From an uncultured Gammaproteobacteria bacterium (GTDB lineage Bacteria; Pseudomonadota; Gammaproteobacteria; UBA6429; Thiohalophilaceae): DNA of 64,000 bases. The stretch is from positions 88,686 to 152,685 of the forward strand of contig CAJYAN010000009.1 in assembly GCA_913064945.1 (NCBI GenBank), written 5' to 3'. Position 1 is the first letter of the stretch; every line of letters begins with the position of its first letter. The notes under the pieces were generated by a model. It saw nothing but the letters and a program-made list of their open reading frames with translations, ran no database searches and had not been told where the DNA came from. The position numbers were made by a program, and so were the translations under genes. Below, piece after piece: positions 9,523-18,366 of this stretch.

Positions 9523-10762
9523 GTGACAAGTGTTGAGTAAGTTTGTGAAACATTAATAGTGCAATCAGATACTGATTCAACGATAAAATAGCGGCTATAC
9601 CAACAATATCAAATATTGGGAATAAGAATATTCCTCCAACTATACTGAATACCACACCAACTGCAGTTATAAAGATAAGTGCACGTGACAAACCAAGTGT
9701 TATCAGACGGCGGCTTATTATTCCTGTCAGAATAAAACCTGGCATACCTAATACAAATAACAAAACGCAATTTCGTACTACGGACGTAGAAGTTTCTGGC
9801 GGGAGATGTATCCATTGGCTAATTAATGGAAATAAAACCCATAACAGAACCCCGATAAATAACCAAAGTAGACTCCATACGATAGCTGAGCGTACTATCA
9901 TGCGCCAGCCACTCGATTCCTCTTTGGTGCCATTGATCCGAGCGAGATATACTAATGTTACATTGCCAACCCCAATTGTAGCCAATGAAGCAACAATGGA
10001 ATATATACGCTCAGCTGCCTCAAATAAACTTACAGTACCTGCATGCCCAGTCGAAGCTATCCATCTCATCACCAACGGTATAACTCCTGCAATTGCAGCG
10101 GCAATAATCAAGTATTGCGCTGCCTGCGGAAAACATAAAGGTTCATACTCTTCTTTAAATGCAAGCCATTCTCGTGCTAACCAGAGGAGAATAACCATAC
10201 GTAAGTAGTCAGCTAGCGCAATACCTGCCAAAAGCCAGTGGAGTAGTGGTATATGCGGCCATATAACCATATAGGTTAAAACCGGAAACATTCTCAAACC
10301 CCATGTCAGACCAGGCATTGCATATCTGTGTTGAGCATTGAGTGCGGCCGTAGCTGGTGCAGCGATAAGCCCACTGATTGCTATAAGTGCAATCGAGAAT
10401 GAACTGACAACAGATGCAACCATTGATAATGGCCTGTATATCAGCACTGCCGATATTAAAGAAGCAATTACCCCTGCTACTATTGCCAGCCGCAAGAATT
10501 TTACTAAATTTCGCTTCACATCGGATCTTATGAATTCAGGGACAAGTGCAGTTATACATACGTTTGCAAGAGTACCTTGAACAAAAAAAGCACATGCCAT
10601 CGCCAGAAAAAAACTGTCAGTTAGTGTATTTGCACCATGAATAGTTATCACTATAAAAGGAAGTAAAATATTCACAGCACGGCCGCATATTTCCCCCATG
10701 GATGAAACACCTACGCGAACGGCTACGCGCCGTACCATCGATCGTTTCATACTCATAGCCAT
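9500..10762 (-). CDS. MurJ/Wzx-like lipid-linked glycan flippase
   Basis: A protein of about 420 residues with some 12 hydrophobic helices and no large soluble domain, resembling the MVF/MATE fold of MurJ and polysaccharide exporters (first helices: ILLPFIVITIHG and AMACAFFVQGTLAN). Because true murJ normally sits elsewhere and this copy is surrounded by glycosyltransferases, a role in moving the undecaprenyl-linked product of this cluster across the inner membrane is the likely one. The start is uncertain: ATG codons at 10762, 10756 and 10750 and a GTG at 10801 are in frame; I chose 10762 with GGTGAT eight bases upstream. Confidence 0.75.
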   Translation of the reverse strand: MAMSMKRSMVRRVAVRVGVSSMGEICGRAVNILLPFIVITIHGANTLTDSFFLAMACAFFVQGTLANVCITALVPEFIRSDVKRNLVKFLRLAIVAGVIASLISAVLIYRPLSMVASVVSSFSIALIAISGLIAAPATAALNAQHRYAMPGLTWGLRMFPVLTYMVIWPHIPLLHWLLAGIALADYLRMVILLWLAREWLAFKEEYEPLCFPQAAQYLIIAAAIAGVIPLVMRWIASTGHAGTVSLFEAAERIYSIVASLATIGVGNVTLVYLARINGTKEESSGWRMIVRSAIVWSLLWLFIGVLLWVLFPLISQWIHLPPETSTSVVRNCVLLFVLGMPGFILTGIISRRLITLGLSRALIFITAVGVVFSIVGGIFLFPIFDIVGIAAILSLNQYLIALLMFHKLTQHLSHAHSYTG

Positions 10763-10930
10763 AATTACATCACCAACTTTATCTAAACTTCCTGTACCCA
10801 CTGACAGAGTCTGTAGTAATTTTTTAAAACCATAGTATATCTGCCAGATGCTTACTAAATATGCATATCACTGGGATTACAAAACAGCAAACCTACAGAC
10901 CTTTAAATTCAAAAATTTAATTCATGTGTT

Positions 10931-11671
10931 TCAGTTATTGCGGGTTAGAGTCAGCCGATAGCTGAAGGGCATAATTTTAGACTCAGGCATTATGATATTG
11001 AGAAGCCAGCCTACAGTATTAATTACAGGTATCATTAACAGTATAAATGGTGAAACTACCATTATAAATCTTTTTTGCGTAATAGCATCGAGCACCGACT
11101 TGGCAAGAGCAATTGAAAAAAGCGCAGCCACAGTTTCAAAAGATGAGGTGGACTCAACAATATCAATGATTTCAAGATTCAGTTGCTTCACTTGGATTCG
11201 CAACCCATGGATGCTCCAACGTTGATAATCATGCGGTTCATCATGAAGCGGATATACAAATGGTACATGTATGAGCAGTTTGCCACCTTTCTTCAAGACT
11301 CTTGACGCCTCTGCGAAAGCACGTTCAGGACGCTGAAGATGTTCAAGCACGTCAAGTAGCGCAACTGTATCAGTGCTTTCAGAGGAGATTGGTAGCGCTT
11401 CTGCATCTGCATAAATATCAACCATACCTGAATATCCCAAGTCAATCGTCTCAGGGTAATCAATCCCAACATATTCAATATTTTCTGTCAGTTTTTCTCG
11501 TAATTTTCCATTGCCACAACCAATATCCAGAAGCAAACCAAAAGCATGTTGATTCACCCATGCGATTGTTCTTGAACGTTGGCGCAATACTAACCATTGA
11601 GGATGCATAGGTGTATTTTCTAGGGGGGCCAACCAACGCCGTATTTTTATTGAAGCAGTAGTCGATTTCAT
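10931..11671 (-). CDS. Class I SAM-dependent methyltransferase
   Basis: A 246-residue Methyltransf_11-like protein. Motif I is LLLDIGCGNGKLRE, the acidic loop is around DIYADAEALP, and VALLDVLEHLQRPERAF is motif IV, followed by the post-motif KKGGKLLIHVPF. A hydrophobic stretch near the C-terminus (FIMVVSPFILLMIPVINTV) may attach it to the membrane. Position within the glycan operon suggests modification of a lipid-linked sugar, but the acceptor is unknown. Confidence 0.77.
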   Translation of the reverse strand: MKSTTASIKIRRWLAPLENTPMHPQWLVLRQRSRTIAWVNQHAFGLLLDIGCGNGKLREKLTENIEYVGIDYPETIDLGYSGMVDIYADAEALPISSESTDTVALLDVLEHLQRPERAFAEASRVLKKGGKLLIHVPFVYPLHDEPHDYQRWSIHGLRIQVKQLNLEIIDIVESTSSFETVAALFSIALAKSVLDAITQKRFIMVVSPFILLMIPVINTVGWLLNIIMPESKIMPFSYRLTLTRNN

Positions 11672-11691
11672 GTTAATTATAATTAATCTAA

Positions 11692-12516
11692 TTATGCTAT
11701 CTTATTAAATACAAATTCATTACATCCAAGCGATTGTCGTGTGACAAGTTTTGTCATAACAAAGCCTCTCTCTGTATAAAAATCAAAAACTACTTCTGGT
11801 TTTGCCGTTTCATAAGGATATCCTCCTAACCAATCTATCCAGTCATGGTATAAGGACATACCTCGACTCTGTCGATATTCGGTATACCTACGAAGTGGAT
11901 TTTTTTTACGGAGCACATCACCTAAAAGTCCCATCACTGAAAAAAATGGAAAAAAAATCAATATTACAAATAATCGACTAATACGACCAGAGCAATAAAT
12001 CTGTTTCACTTTCAACCATATTTTCGAAATAAAATCCTGATCATTATATAGAGCGATAAAGAGCCATCCATTTGGACACGCTAATGGAGATATGTTCTCC
12101 ATAGCCTGCCACATGTTGCCGGTGTGGTGTAGCACGCCCCATGAGTAAACAATATCAAATCGTCCAAGTCGACTGAGGTATGCAGTATCCAGAACTGAAC
12201 CTTTTTCTATTTTCCATGATGATTCGTCCCGACAATAGCGTCGTCTCATTTCAGTCGTAGTTGCTACAGACTCCGAATCATAATCAAATGAATAAACCTT
12301 TGCCCCAAGCCGCCAGGCTGCAAGTGAAAATAACCCACTACCACTCCCCACATCCAAAAAAGTCAACCCATCAAGGCGCTCTTTACCTAACATCTTTTGT
12401 AATGAAGTCACTGCTTCTTGTATGCGGTCTTCATCTACCACATCTAGAAAACGAGACCAGTTTTCACCAAATGCAAAGCGTTTGCTATGCTTAATTTCTG
12501 TTGAGAAATCTGCCAT
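11692..12516 (-). CDS. Class I SAM-dependent methyltransferase
   Basis: A 274-residue methyltransferase with the SAM-binding glycine motif FLDVGSGSGLFSLAA, VYSFDYDSES as the acidic second strand, and FDIVYSWGVLHHTGNMW as motif IV; the last is typical of UbiG-like and glycan-cluster methyltransferases. It lies 20 bases upstream of the other methyltransferase and ten bases after the GT2 gene on the same strand, so all are likely one transcript. Acceptor unknown. Confidence 0.78.
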   Translation of the reverse strand: MADFSTEIKHSKRFAFGENWSRFLDVVDEDRIQEAVTSLQKMLGKERLDGLTFLDVGSGSGLFSLAAWRLGAKVYSFDYDSESVATTTEMRRRYCRDESSWKIEKGSVLDTAYLSRLGRFDIVYSWGVLHHTGNMWQAMENISPLACPNGWLFIALYNDQDFISKIWLKVKQIYCSGRISRLFVILIFFPFFSVMGLLGDVLRKKNPLRRYTEYRQSRGMSLYHDWIDWLGGYPYETAKPEVVFDFYTERGFVMTKLVTRQSLGCNEFVFNKIA

Positions 12517-12525
12517 AGTGTACCG

Positions 12526-13392
12526 TCACTTATCCTGTGAAGAATGTTTGTACATTAATTGTGTAATTTGTTCTGATACAAGTCCGATAAGAAAAATAGT
12601 AACAGATGCCGTCAGTAAAAATACCGTTGCCAGCGAGAGGCGGCTTTCTGTTAGGTAGGTAAGCACGTAATATCCAACACCAATCATGCCGTGTAATAAG
12701 GCAATAGGCAGAAACAGTTTCAACGGTGAGTATAGTGTCCCAATCTTGAATATAATTAACAAGAATCGCACGCCGTCTTTGAAAATGCTGATATGACTCT
12801 TACCTAACCGCTTTCCCACATTAATTGGTAAATAACCGACAAGATAACCGGCACGAAAAAAAGCCATGGTACTGGTGGTTGGGTAGGAAAAACCATTTGG
12901 CAGGAGATACAGGAACTCTCGAAATCGCGCGCGTCGTACGACACGAAATCCCGAGGTGAGATCTTTTATCTCATGCCCGGTCATGTAACTGGCCAGCCGA
13001 TTATAAAATCGGTTGGCCAGACTGCGTCCGATGCTGGCCTGCGAGCGACTGTCCCTCGCTCCGACCACCATATCAAAGCCCTTGTCCAGGTGATCAAGGA
13101 GCCTCTGAATGTCGGCAGGGTTATGCTGGCCGTCAGCGTCCAGAAATGCCAGTATTTCTCCCTGCGCAAAACGGGCACCATGCTTGATGGCCGCTCCGTT
13201 ACCCAGGCTATAGGCATGCGTCACGCACTTTACCTGATGCCTTTCGCAAACGGCTACCGTGTCATCACTTGAGCCATCATTGACGACAATAATTTCGGCA
13301 TCGTCATAACGACGTCGCAGCCCCGGCAGGAGGCGTTCTAATGACCTGGCTTCATTTTTGGCGGGTAAAATAATGCTGAGTGACCTTGGCAT
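12526..13392 (-). CDS. Polyprenyl-phosphate-type glycosyltransferase, family 2
   Basis: A 288-residue GT-A enzyme: LSIILPAKNEARSLERLLPG starts the fold, IVVNDGSSDDT is the nucleotide-binding strand, AFLDADGQHNP holds the DXD metal site, and DLTSGFRVVRR is the acceptor-side signature of DPM1/ArnC-like enzymes. Two C-terminal membrane helices (about 220-245 and 255-278) anchor it. Such enzymes usually charge undecaprenyl phosphate with a sugar. It is the first gene of the minus-strand glycan operon, divergent from pilB. Confidence 0.84.
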   Translation of the reverse strand: MPRSLSIILPAKNEARSLERLLPGLRRRYDDAEIIVVNDGSSDDTVAVCERHQVKCVTHAYSLGNGAAIKHGARFAQGEILAFLDADGQHNPADIQRLLDHLDKGFDMVVGARDSRSQASIGRSLANRFYNRLASYMTGHEIKDLTSGFRVVRRARFREFLYLLPNGFSYPTTSTMAFFRAGYLVGYLPINVGKRLGKSHISIFKDGVRFLLIIFKIGTLYSPLKLFLPIALLHGMIGVGYYVLTYLTESRLSLATVFLLTASVTIFLIGLVSEQITQLMYKHSSQDK

Positions 13393-13788
13393 AACTAAAC
13401 ATTCTTTAATTATCAGTGTTTACTTAGTACTCTGGACTATAGCAAACTTCTTCTCCATAACCGACTTCAATTAACCTCTGGTTTTTAGTCCACTTTAACC
13501 TGTAACAACCTCGCCCGGACCAGATTACCTTCACCTGCTGACAACCCTGCGCGCCAAGGTGTCGTTGCGACAGTCAAACCTCAGTTCGTATATTAGATTT
13601 TTCTTAAGTAGAAACAGGTCACATATTTACGTAATATTTTGCTAAGTATTTGTCGATTTTTTCCGATACAAAGGGGTAGCAGCGGCGTTAGACTTGCTCT
13701 TAAGAATAATCTTCTATATCTTTGAATTTAAAGAATTTTGATTTGGTTCACAGAGATAGATACAGCAACGGTTGATGATTAAGGTTCT
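13393..13788. other. Divergent intergenic region between glycan operon and pilB
   Basis: A 396-base region without a credible gene between the GT2 gene (minus) and pilB (plus). It becomes A/T-rich toward pilB. For the minus operon an extended -10 motif TGCTATAGT can be read at 13436-13444. For pilB I see AAGG five bases before the ATG as a ribosome site but no convincing sigma70 or sigma54 promoter. Confidence 0.5.
13436..13444 (-). promoter_or_regulatory. Possible extended -10 promoter of the glycan operon
   Basis: On the minus strand TGCTATAGT forms an extended -10 element (TATAGT, five of six consensus bases) 44 bases upstream of the GT2 start codon. No good -35 hexamer is seen at 16-18 bases, as is common for extended -10 promoters. 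Based only on base matching. Confidence 0.3.
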
Positions 13789-15510
13789 ATGGCGACTCCC
13801 AATACACAAATCCCATTAAGTGGCCTGGCACGTAAGTTGGTTCAGGACGGTCTCCTGAGCGATGCCCAGGCCCAGCAGGCCAACAATGAAGCCTTAAAGG
13901 CCAAGGTCCCCTTCGTCTCTTACGTGGTCGAAAAAAAGCTCCTGCCGGCCATTGAGCTTGCCCAGGCGGCCTCCACGGAGTTTGGTGTGCCCCTGCTGGA
14001 TATCATGACCGTGGATATCGACCCGGATGTCGCCAAGCTGGTGGCAGAAAAACTCATCCGCAAACACCATACCCTGCCCATTTTCAAACGCGGTAGCCGC
14101 CTGTTCGTGGCTGTCTCTGACCCGACCAATCTCCAGGCCCTGGATGAGATCAAGTTTCATGTCGGTATGACCACCGAGCCGATCCTGGTGGAAGAGGACA
14201 AACTGGGAAAGGCCATCGACAAGGCCATTGAGGCCAATGACACCTCATTATCGGAACTCGCCGGTGGTGATACCGACCTGGACGATGTCGAGTTTGTCGA
14301 TGAAGAGGCCGCGAATGGCCCCGCACCAACCGAGTCAGACGCCGACGATACGCCCGTAGTGCGCTTCGTCAACAAGGTGTTACTGGATGCCATCAATAAA
14401 GGCGCGTCCGATATACACTTCGAACCCTACGAGAAAAACTACCGTGTACGCTTCCGGGTCGACGGGATTTTAAAAGAAGTGGCCGCCCCCCCCATTGGCA
14501 TGGGCCCACGCCTGTCAGCCCGCCTGAAGGTCATGTCCCGCCTGGACATCTCCGAGCGACGCGTACCACAGGATGGCCGAATCAAGCTCAACCTCTCCAA
14601 GAACCGTTCTATCGACTTTCGTGTCAATACCTGTCCGACACTGTTTGGCGAAAAAATCGTCCTGCGTATTCTGGACCCTAATAGCGCCAAGCTGGGGATC
14701 GACGCCCTGGGCTTTGAGCCTGAACAAAAAGAAGTCTTCATGACCAACCTGAACAAGCCCTATGGCATGTTCCTGGTGACGGGTCCAACGGGTAGCGGTA
14801 AGACCGTCACGCTTTATACCGGCGTTAATATCCTCAACGAGCCTAATATTAATATTTCAACAGCCGAGGACCCGGTGGAAATCAATATGCCGGGCATCAA
14901 CCAGGTCAACGTCAACCCCAAGGTCGGGCTGAACTTCGCCGATGCCTTGCGTGCCTTCCTGCGTCAGGACCCCGACGTGATTCTGGTAGGGGAAATTCGT
15001 GACCTGGAGACTGCCGAAATCGGTATAAAGGCGGCCCAAACTGGCCATATGGTGCTTTCGACTTTACACACCAATGATGCCCCACAGACCCTCACGCGCC
15101 TGGTTAATATGGGCGTGCCCCCCTTCAATATTGCCTCAGCGGTTAACGTCATCATTGCGCAGCGTCTCGCAAGGCGTCTCTGTACCCATTGCAAACAACC
15201 GGTTGATATCCCTAAGGGTGCCCTGCTTGAAGAGGGCTTCACTCAGGAAGATGTCGAGAAGGGCATCAAGGTCTATGGCCCCGTCGGCTGTGACCAGTGC
15301 AGTGATGGCTACAAAGGACGTGTTGGTATTTATCAGGTCATGCCGGTCTCTGAACAAATGGGCAAAATTATCATGGAAGGCGGAAATTCCATGCAGTTGG
15401 CCGAGCAGGCCAAAAAAGAAGGTGTTAAGGACTTACGCGAATCCGGGCTCAAAAAGGTCAGGGATGGCATGACCAGCCTGGAAGAAGTGAATCGCGTTAC
15501 CAAAGAATAA
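13789..15510 (+). CDS. pilB: Type IV pilus extension ATPase PilB
   Basis: A 573-residue hexameric ATPase that powers pilus extension at the cytoplasmic base of the machine. N-terminal MshEN/GSPII_E domain (to about residue 170), then the secretion ATPase core: Walker A GPTGSGKT near residue 332, Asp box ISTAEDPVE, Walker B region DPDVILVGEIRD, His box STLHTND, and a C-terminal zinc tetracysteine (CTHC ... CDQC). Full family length, ATG with AAGG upstream. First gene of the pilB-pilC-pilD operon. Confidence 0.97.
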   Translation: MATPNTQIPLSGLARKLVQDGLLSDAQAQQANNEALKAKVPFVSYVVEKKLLPAIELAQAASTEFGVPLLDIMTVDIDPDVAKLVAEKLIRKHHTLPIFKRGSRLFVAVSDPTNLQALDEIKFHVGMTTEPILVEEDKLGKAIDKAIEANDTSLSELAGGDTDLDDVEFVDEEAANGPAPTESDADDTPVVRFVNKVLLDAINKGASDIHFEPYEKNYRVRFRVDGILKEVAAPPIGMGPRLSARLKVMSRLDISERRVPQDGRIKLNLSKNRSIDFRVNTCPTLFGEKIVLRILDPNSAKLGIDALGFEPEQKEVFMTNLNKPYGMFLVTGPTGSGKTVTLYTGVNILNEPNINISTAEDPVEINMPGINQVNVNPKVGLNFADALRAFLRQDPDVILVGEIRDLETAEIGIKAAQTGHMVLSTLHTNDAPQTLTRLVNMGVPPFNIASAVNVIIAQRLARRLCTHCKQPVDIPKGALLEEGFTQEDVEKGIKVYGPVGCDQCSDGYKGRVGIYQVMPVSEQMGKIIMEGGNSMQLAEQAKKEGVKDLRESGLKKVRDGMTSLEEVNRVTKE

Positions 15511-15542
15511 TCATCAACAGGATGTATTAAAGGGACAACGGT

Positions 15543-16772
15543 ATGGCCGAAAAAGCGTTAAAACAGCAGACCTTCACTTACGAGGGTAAAGACCGGCAGG
15601 GCAAAAAAGTCACGGGGGAGACGGCCGGTACCAGCCTCGCCCTGGCCAAGGCCAGCCTCCGTCGCCAGGGGATAAACCCGACCAAGGTACGGAAAAAATC
15701 GGTCTCGATGTTTGCCGGCCTAAAGGGTGGCAAAATCACGGCCAAGGAAATTGCGATTTTTGCCCGCCAAATGGCCACCATGATGGACTCCGGTGTGCCC
15801 CTGGTACAGTCGTTTGAAATTATCGGCCGCGGCCACGAGAATCCAAAAATGCAACAATTGCTGTTAAGCATCAAGGCGGATATCGAAAGTGGTAGCAATC
15901 TCTCCGATGCCCTGGCAAAACATCCATACCAGTTTGATGACCTGTTCTGTAATCTGGTCAGTGCCGGTGAACATGCCGGTATCCTCGATAGCATCCTCGA
16001 CAAAATTGCGACCTATAAGGAAAAAACCGAGGCTATCAAGGCCAAGGTCAAGAAGGCCTTAATGTATCCGGCCGCGGTAATGGTCGTGGCCTTTATTATT
16101 ACCATTGCCCTGCTGGTGTTTGTCATCCCACAGTTCGAGTCGCTCTTTGCCGGTTTTGGTGCCGACCTGCCTGCTATAACCCGTTTTGTCATCGACCTGT
16201 CGGCCTTCGTCCAGTCCTGGTGGTTTCTGATCTTTGGTGGTATCGCCGGTATTTATATCGCGTTTAAACAGACCCACAAACGATCACGCAAGTTTCGTCA
16301 GAATATCGACCGCCTAATGCTAAAACTGCCCATTATAGGTGGTATTTTAAACAAGGCCTCCATCGCCCGTTTCGCCCGCACACTCTCGACCATGTTTGCC
16401 GCGGGTGTACCGCTGGTCGAGGCCATGGACTCGGTTGCCGGGGCCGTCGGTAATATTGTCTACAGCGACGCCGTGATTAAAATGCGCGATGAGGTCGCCT
16501 CCGGGACCCAGCTGAACATTGCCATGAACAAGGCCAACCTCTTCCCGAATATGGTCGTTCAGATGACCGCCATCGGTGAAGAGGCCGGTGCCATCGATAA
16601 TATGCTAAGCAAGGTCGCTGACTTTTATGAAGAGGAAGTCGACAATGACGTTGATGGCCTGAGCAGCCTGCTGGAACCGATGATTATGGCGGTGTTGGGG
16701 GTCCTGGTCGGGGGGCTGGTTATTGCCATGTACATGCCGATCTTCCAGATGGGTAAGGCGGTCGGCGGCTAA
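15543..16772 (+). CDS. pilC: Type IV pilus inner-membrane platform protein PilC
   Basis: A 409-residue GspF/PilC family protein with two repeated cytoplasmic helical domains (for example FARQMATMMDSGVPL and FARTLSTMFAAGVPL, the two copies of the family signature) and three membrane helices near residues 175-200, 220-242 and 380-402. It couples PilB motion to pilin insertion. Starts 32 bases after pilB. Confidence 0.97.
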   Translation: MAEKALKQQTFTYEGKDRQGKKVTGETAGTSLALAKASLRRQGINPTKVRKKSVSMFAGLKGGKITAKEIAIFARQMATMMDSGVPLVQSFEIIGRGHENPKMQQLLLSIKADIESGSNLSDALAKHPYQFDDLFCNLVSAGEHAGILDSILDKIATYKEKTEAIKAKVKKALMYPAAVMVVAFIITIALLVFVIPQFESLFAGFGADLPAITRFVIDLSAFVQSWWFLIFGGIAGIYIAFKQTHKRSRKFRQNIDRLMLKLPIIGGILNKASIARFARTLSTMFAAGVPLVEAMDSVAGAVGNIVYSDAVIKMRDEVASGTQLNIAMNKANLFPNMVVQMTAIGEEAGAIDNMLSKVADFYEEEVDNDVDGLSSLLEPMIMAVLGVLVGGLVIAMYMPIFQMGKAVGG

Positions 16773-16777
16773 ACTCA

Positions 16778-17680
16778 ATGGATTATATGGAACTGCTACA
16801 GCTAACCCCCTGGCTGTACTATAGCGTTATTTTTGTGGTTGGCCTGCTGGTCGGTAGTTTTCTCAATGTCGTCATTTACCGCCTGCCGATCATGCTAAAG
16901 CGCCAGTGGCGGCGTGACTGCATCCAGTATTTGGAGGAGAGCCGTGACCCGGCGCTGGCCACGGGTGCGAGGGAAGACCATCAGGCCACTTTTACGCTAT
17001 CGACACCCCGCTCCCGCTGTCCACACTGCCATCACCTGATCCGCGCCTGGGAAAATATTCCACTTCTGAGTTATAGTATTCTGCGCGGCAAGTGTCACGC
17101 CTGTGGTCAGCCTATCTCCCTGCGTTATCCCTTTATTGAATTGCTCAGCGCTGTACTGGTGACCCTCGTCGCCTGGAAACTGGGGCTGACCCCCCAGGCA
17201 GGACTGGCCATAATACTGACCTGGGCACTCCTGGCGCTCACCTTTATCGACCTGGACCACCAGTACCTGCCGGATAATATCACCCTGCCATTTTTATGGC
17301 TGGGTCTGCTGGCCGGGCTTTATGGTGTTTTTGCTGATATCACTTCGACGGTCTGGGGTGCCGCACTGGGATATCTCGTCCTGTGGACCATCTACATCGT
17401 ATTTAAAAAATTGACCGGTAAAGAAGGCATGGGTTTTGGTGATTTCAAACTTCTGGCCATGCTCGGCGCATGGCTGGGCTGGCAAAAGCTCCCGGCGATT
17501 ATTTTTATGTCTTCACTGGTGGGGGCGATCGTTGGGATCAGCCTGATTTTGCTCCGACGTCACCAGCGCGGCGTTCCCATCCCCTTTGGACCCTACCTGG
17601 CGGCGGCTGGCTGGATCGTCTTGCTCTGGGGTGATGATATTAATCGTGCCTACCTGCACTGGGTTGGTCTGAGTTTGTAG
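16778..17680 (+). CDS. pilD: Prepilin peptidase/N-methyltransferase PilD
   Basis: A 300-residue polytopic aspartic protease that removes the prepilin leader and methylates the new N-terminus. It has GSFLNVVIYRLP near the start, the cytoplasmic zinc tetracysteine motif (CPHC ... CHAC), and the two catalytic Asp motifs TFIDLDHQYLPD and GFGDFKLLAMLGAWLG. It begins five bases after pilC, confirming a pilBCD operon, and would process the pilin at the left window edge. Confidence 0.96.
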   Translation: MDYMELLQLTPWLYYSVIFVVGLLVGSFLNVVIYRLPIMLKRQWRRDCIQYLEESRDPALATGAREDHQATFTLSTPRSRCPHCHHLIRAWENIPLLSYSILRGKCHACGQPISLRYPFIELLSAVLVTLVAWKLGLTPQAGLAIILTWALLALTFIDLDHQYLPDNITLPFLWLGLLAGLYGVFADITSTVWGAALGYLVLWTIYIVFKKLTGKEGMGFGDFKLLAMLGAWLGWQKLPAIIFMSSLVGAIVGISLILLRRHQRGVPIPFGPYLAAAGWIVLLWGDDINRAYLHWVGLSL

Positions 17681-17707
17681 ACAACTCAGCACTAACCATC
17701 AACTCGC

Positions 17708-18307
17708 ATGCTTATCATAGGACTCACCGGTGGCATTGGCAGTGGCAAGTCAACTGTCGCACGGCTATTCGCGGCACATGACGTCCCGGTCATCGATAGT
17801 GATGTGATCGCCCATCAACTCACCCAGCCTGGGCAATCGATACTCACCGACATCCAGCAATACTTTGGCGATGACATCGTTCTTCCGGACGGGCAACTCA
17901 ACCGCACCGCACTGGCCAGGCGTGTTTTCAATGACCGGTTGGCGCGCCAGCGACTGGAAGACATGCTCCACCCCGCCATCTGGCAGGAGGTCACTCGACA
18001 GATACAGGTCTTAAGCACAGATTATTGTCTGCTCGTCGTACCACTTTTACTCGAAACCGGACAAACGACGCGGGTCGATCGTATTCTGGTTGTTGATACG
18101 ACGGAGGCACTGCAGCTGAGTAGAACGCTGCATCGAGACTCGCGCAGTGAGAATGAGGTTAAAGCCATCATGCATGCACAAGTTAGTCGCCACGCCCGTT
18201 TACAGGCGGCAGATGATATTGTTGATAACACTGACAAGGCCGAATTACCTCTGGAAACACAGGTCGCGACCTTGCATCAAAAATACCGGACCCTCGCCCA
18301 CCGATAG
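17708..18307 (+). CDS. coaE: Dephospho-CoA kinase
   Basis: A 199-residue P-loop kinase that phosphorylates the ribose 3'-OH of dephospho-CoA, the last step of coenzyme A synthesis. P-loop GLTGGIGSGKST at residues about 5-16, DSDVIAHQL, and LHPAIW typical of CoaE. It follows pilD by 27 bases, the usual gammaproteobacterial pilD-coaE order. Confidence 0.95.
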   Translation: MLIIGLTGGIGSGKSTVARLFAAHDVPVIDSDVIAHQLTQPGQSILTDIQQYFGDDIVLPDGQLNRTALARRVFNDRLARQRLEDMLHPAIWQEVTRQIQVLSTDYCLLVVPLLLETGQTTRVDRILVVDTTEALQLSRTLHRDSRSENEVKAIMHAQVSRHARLQAADDIVDNTDKAELPLETQVATLHQKYRTLAHR

Positions 18308-18332
18308 CAGCCTTATGCTGTAATTTTTCCTG

Positions 18333-18360
18333 TTCACATTAGCCTGCATGTCGGTACAAT
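18333..18360 (+). promoter_or_regulatory. Sigma70-like promoter directly before zapD
   Basis: TTCACA (18333-18338), a 16-base spacer and TACAAT (18355-18360), each five of six consensus bases. The expected start of transcription, about seven bases after the -10, falls on the zapD GTG codon at 18367, and no ribosome site precedes that codon. This points to a leaderless transcript, unless zapD is also read from the upstream operon. Confidence 0.5.
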
Positions 18361-18366
18361 TGCACG

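Noticed and set aside
13393..13788. tRNA gene or sigma54 promoter upstream of pilB
   Set aside because: No cloverleaf with a CCA-compatible acceptor stem and no GG-10-GC pair with the right flanks was seen.
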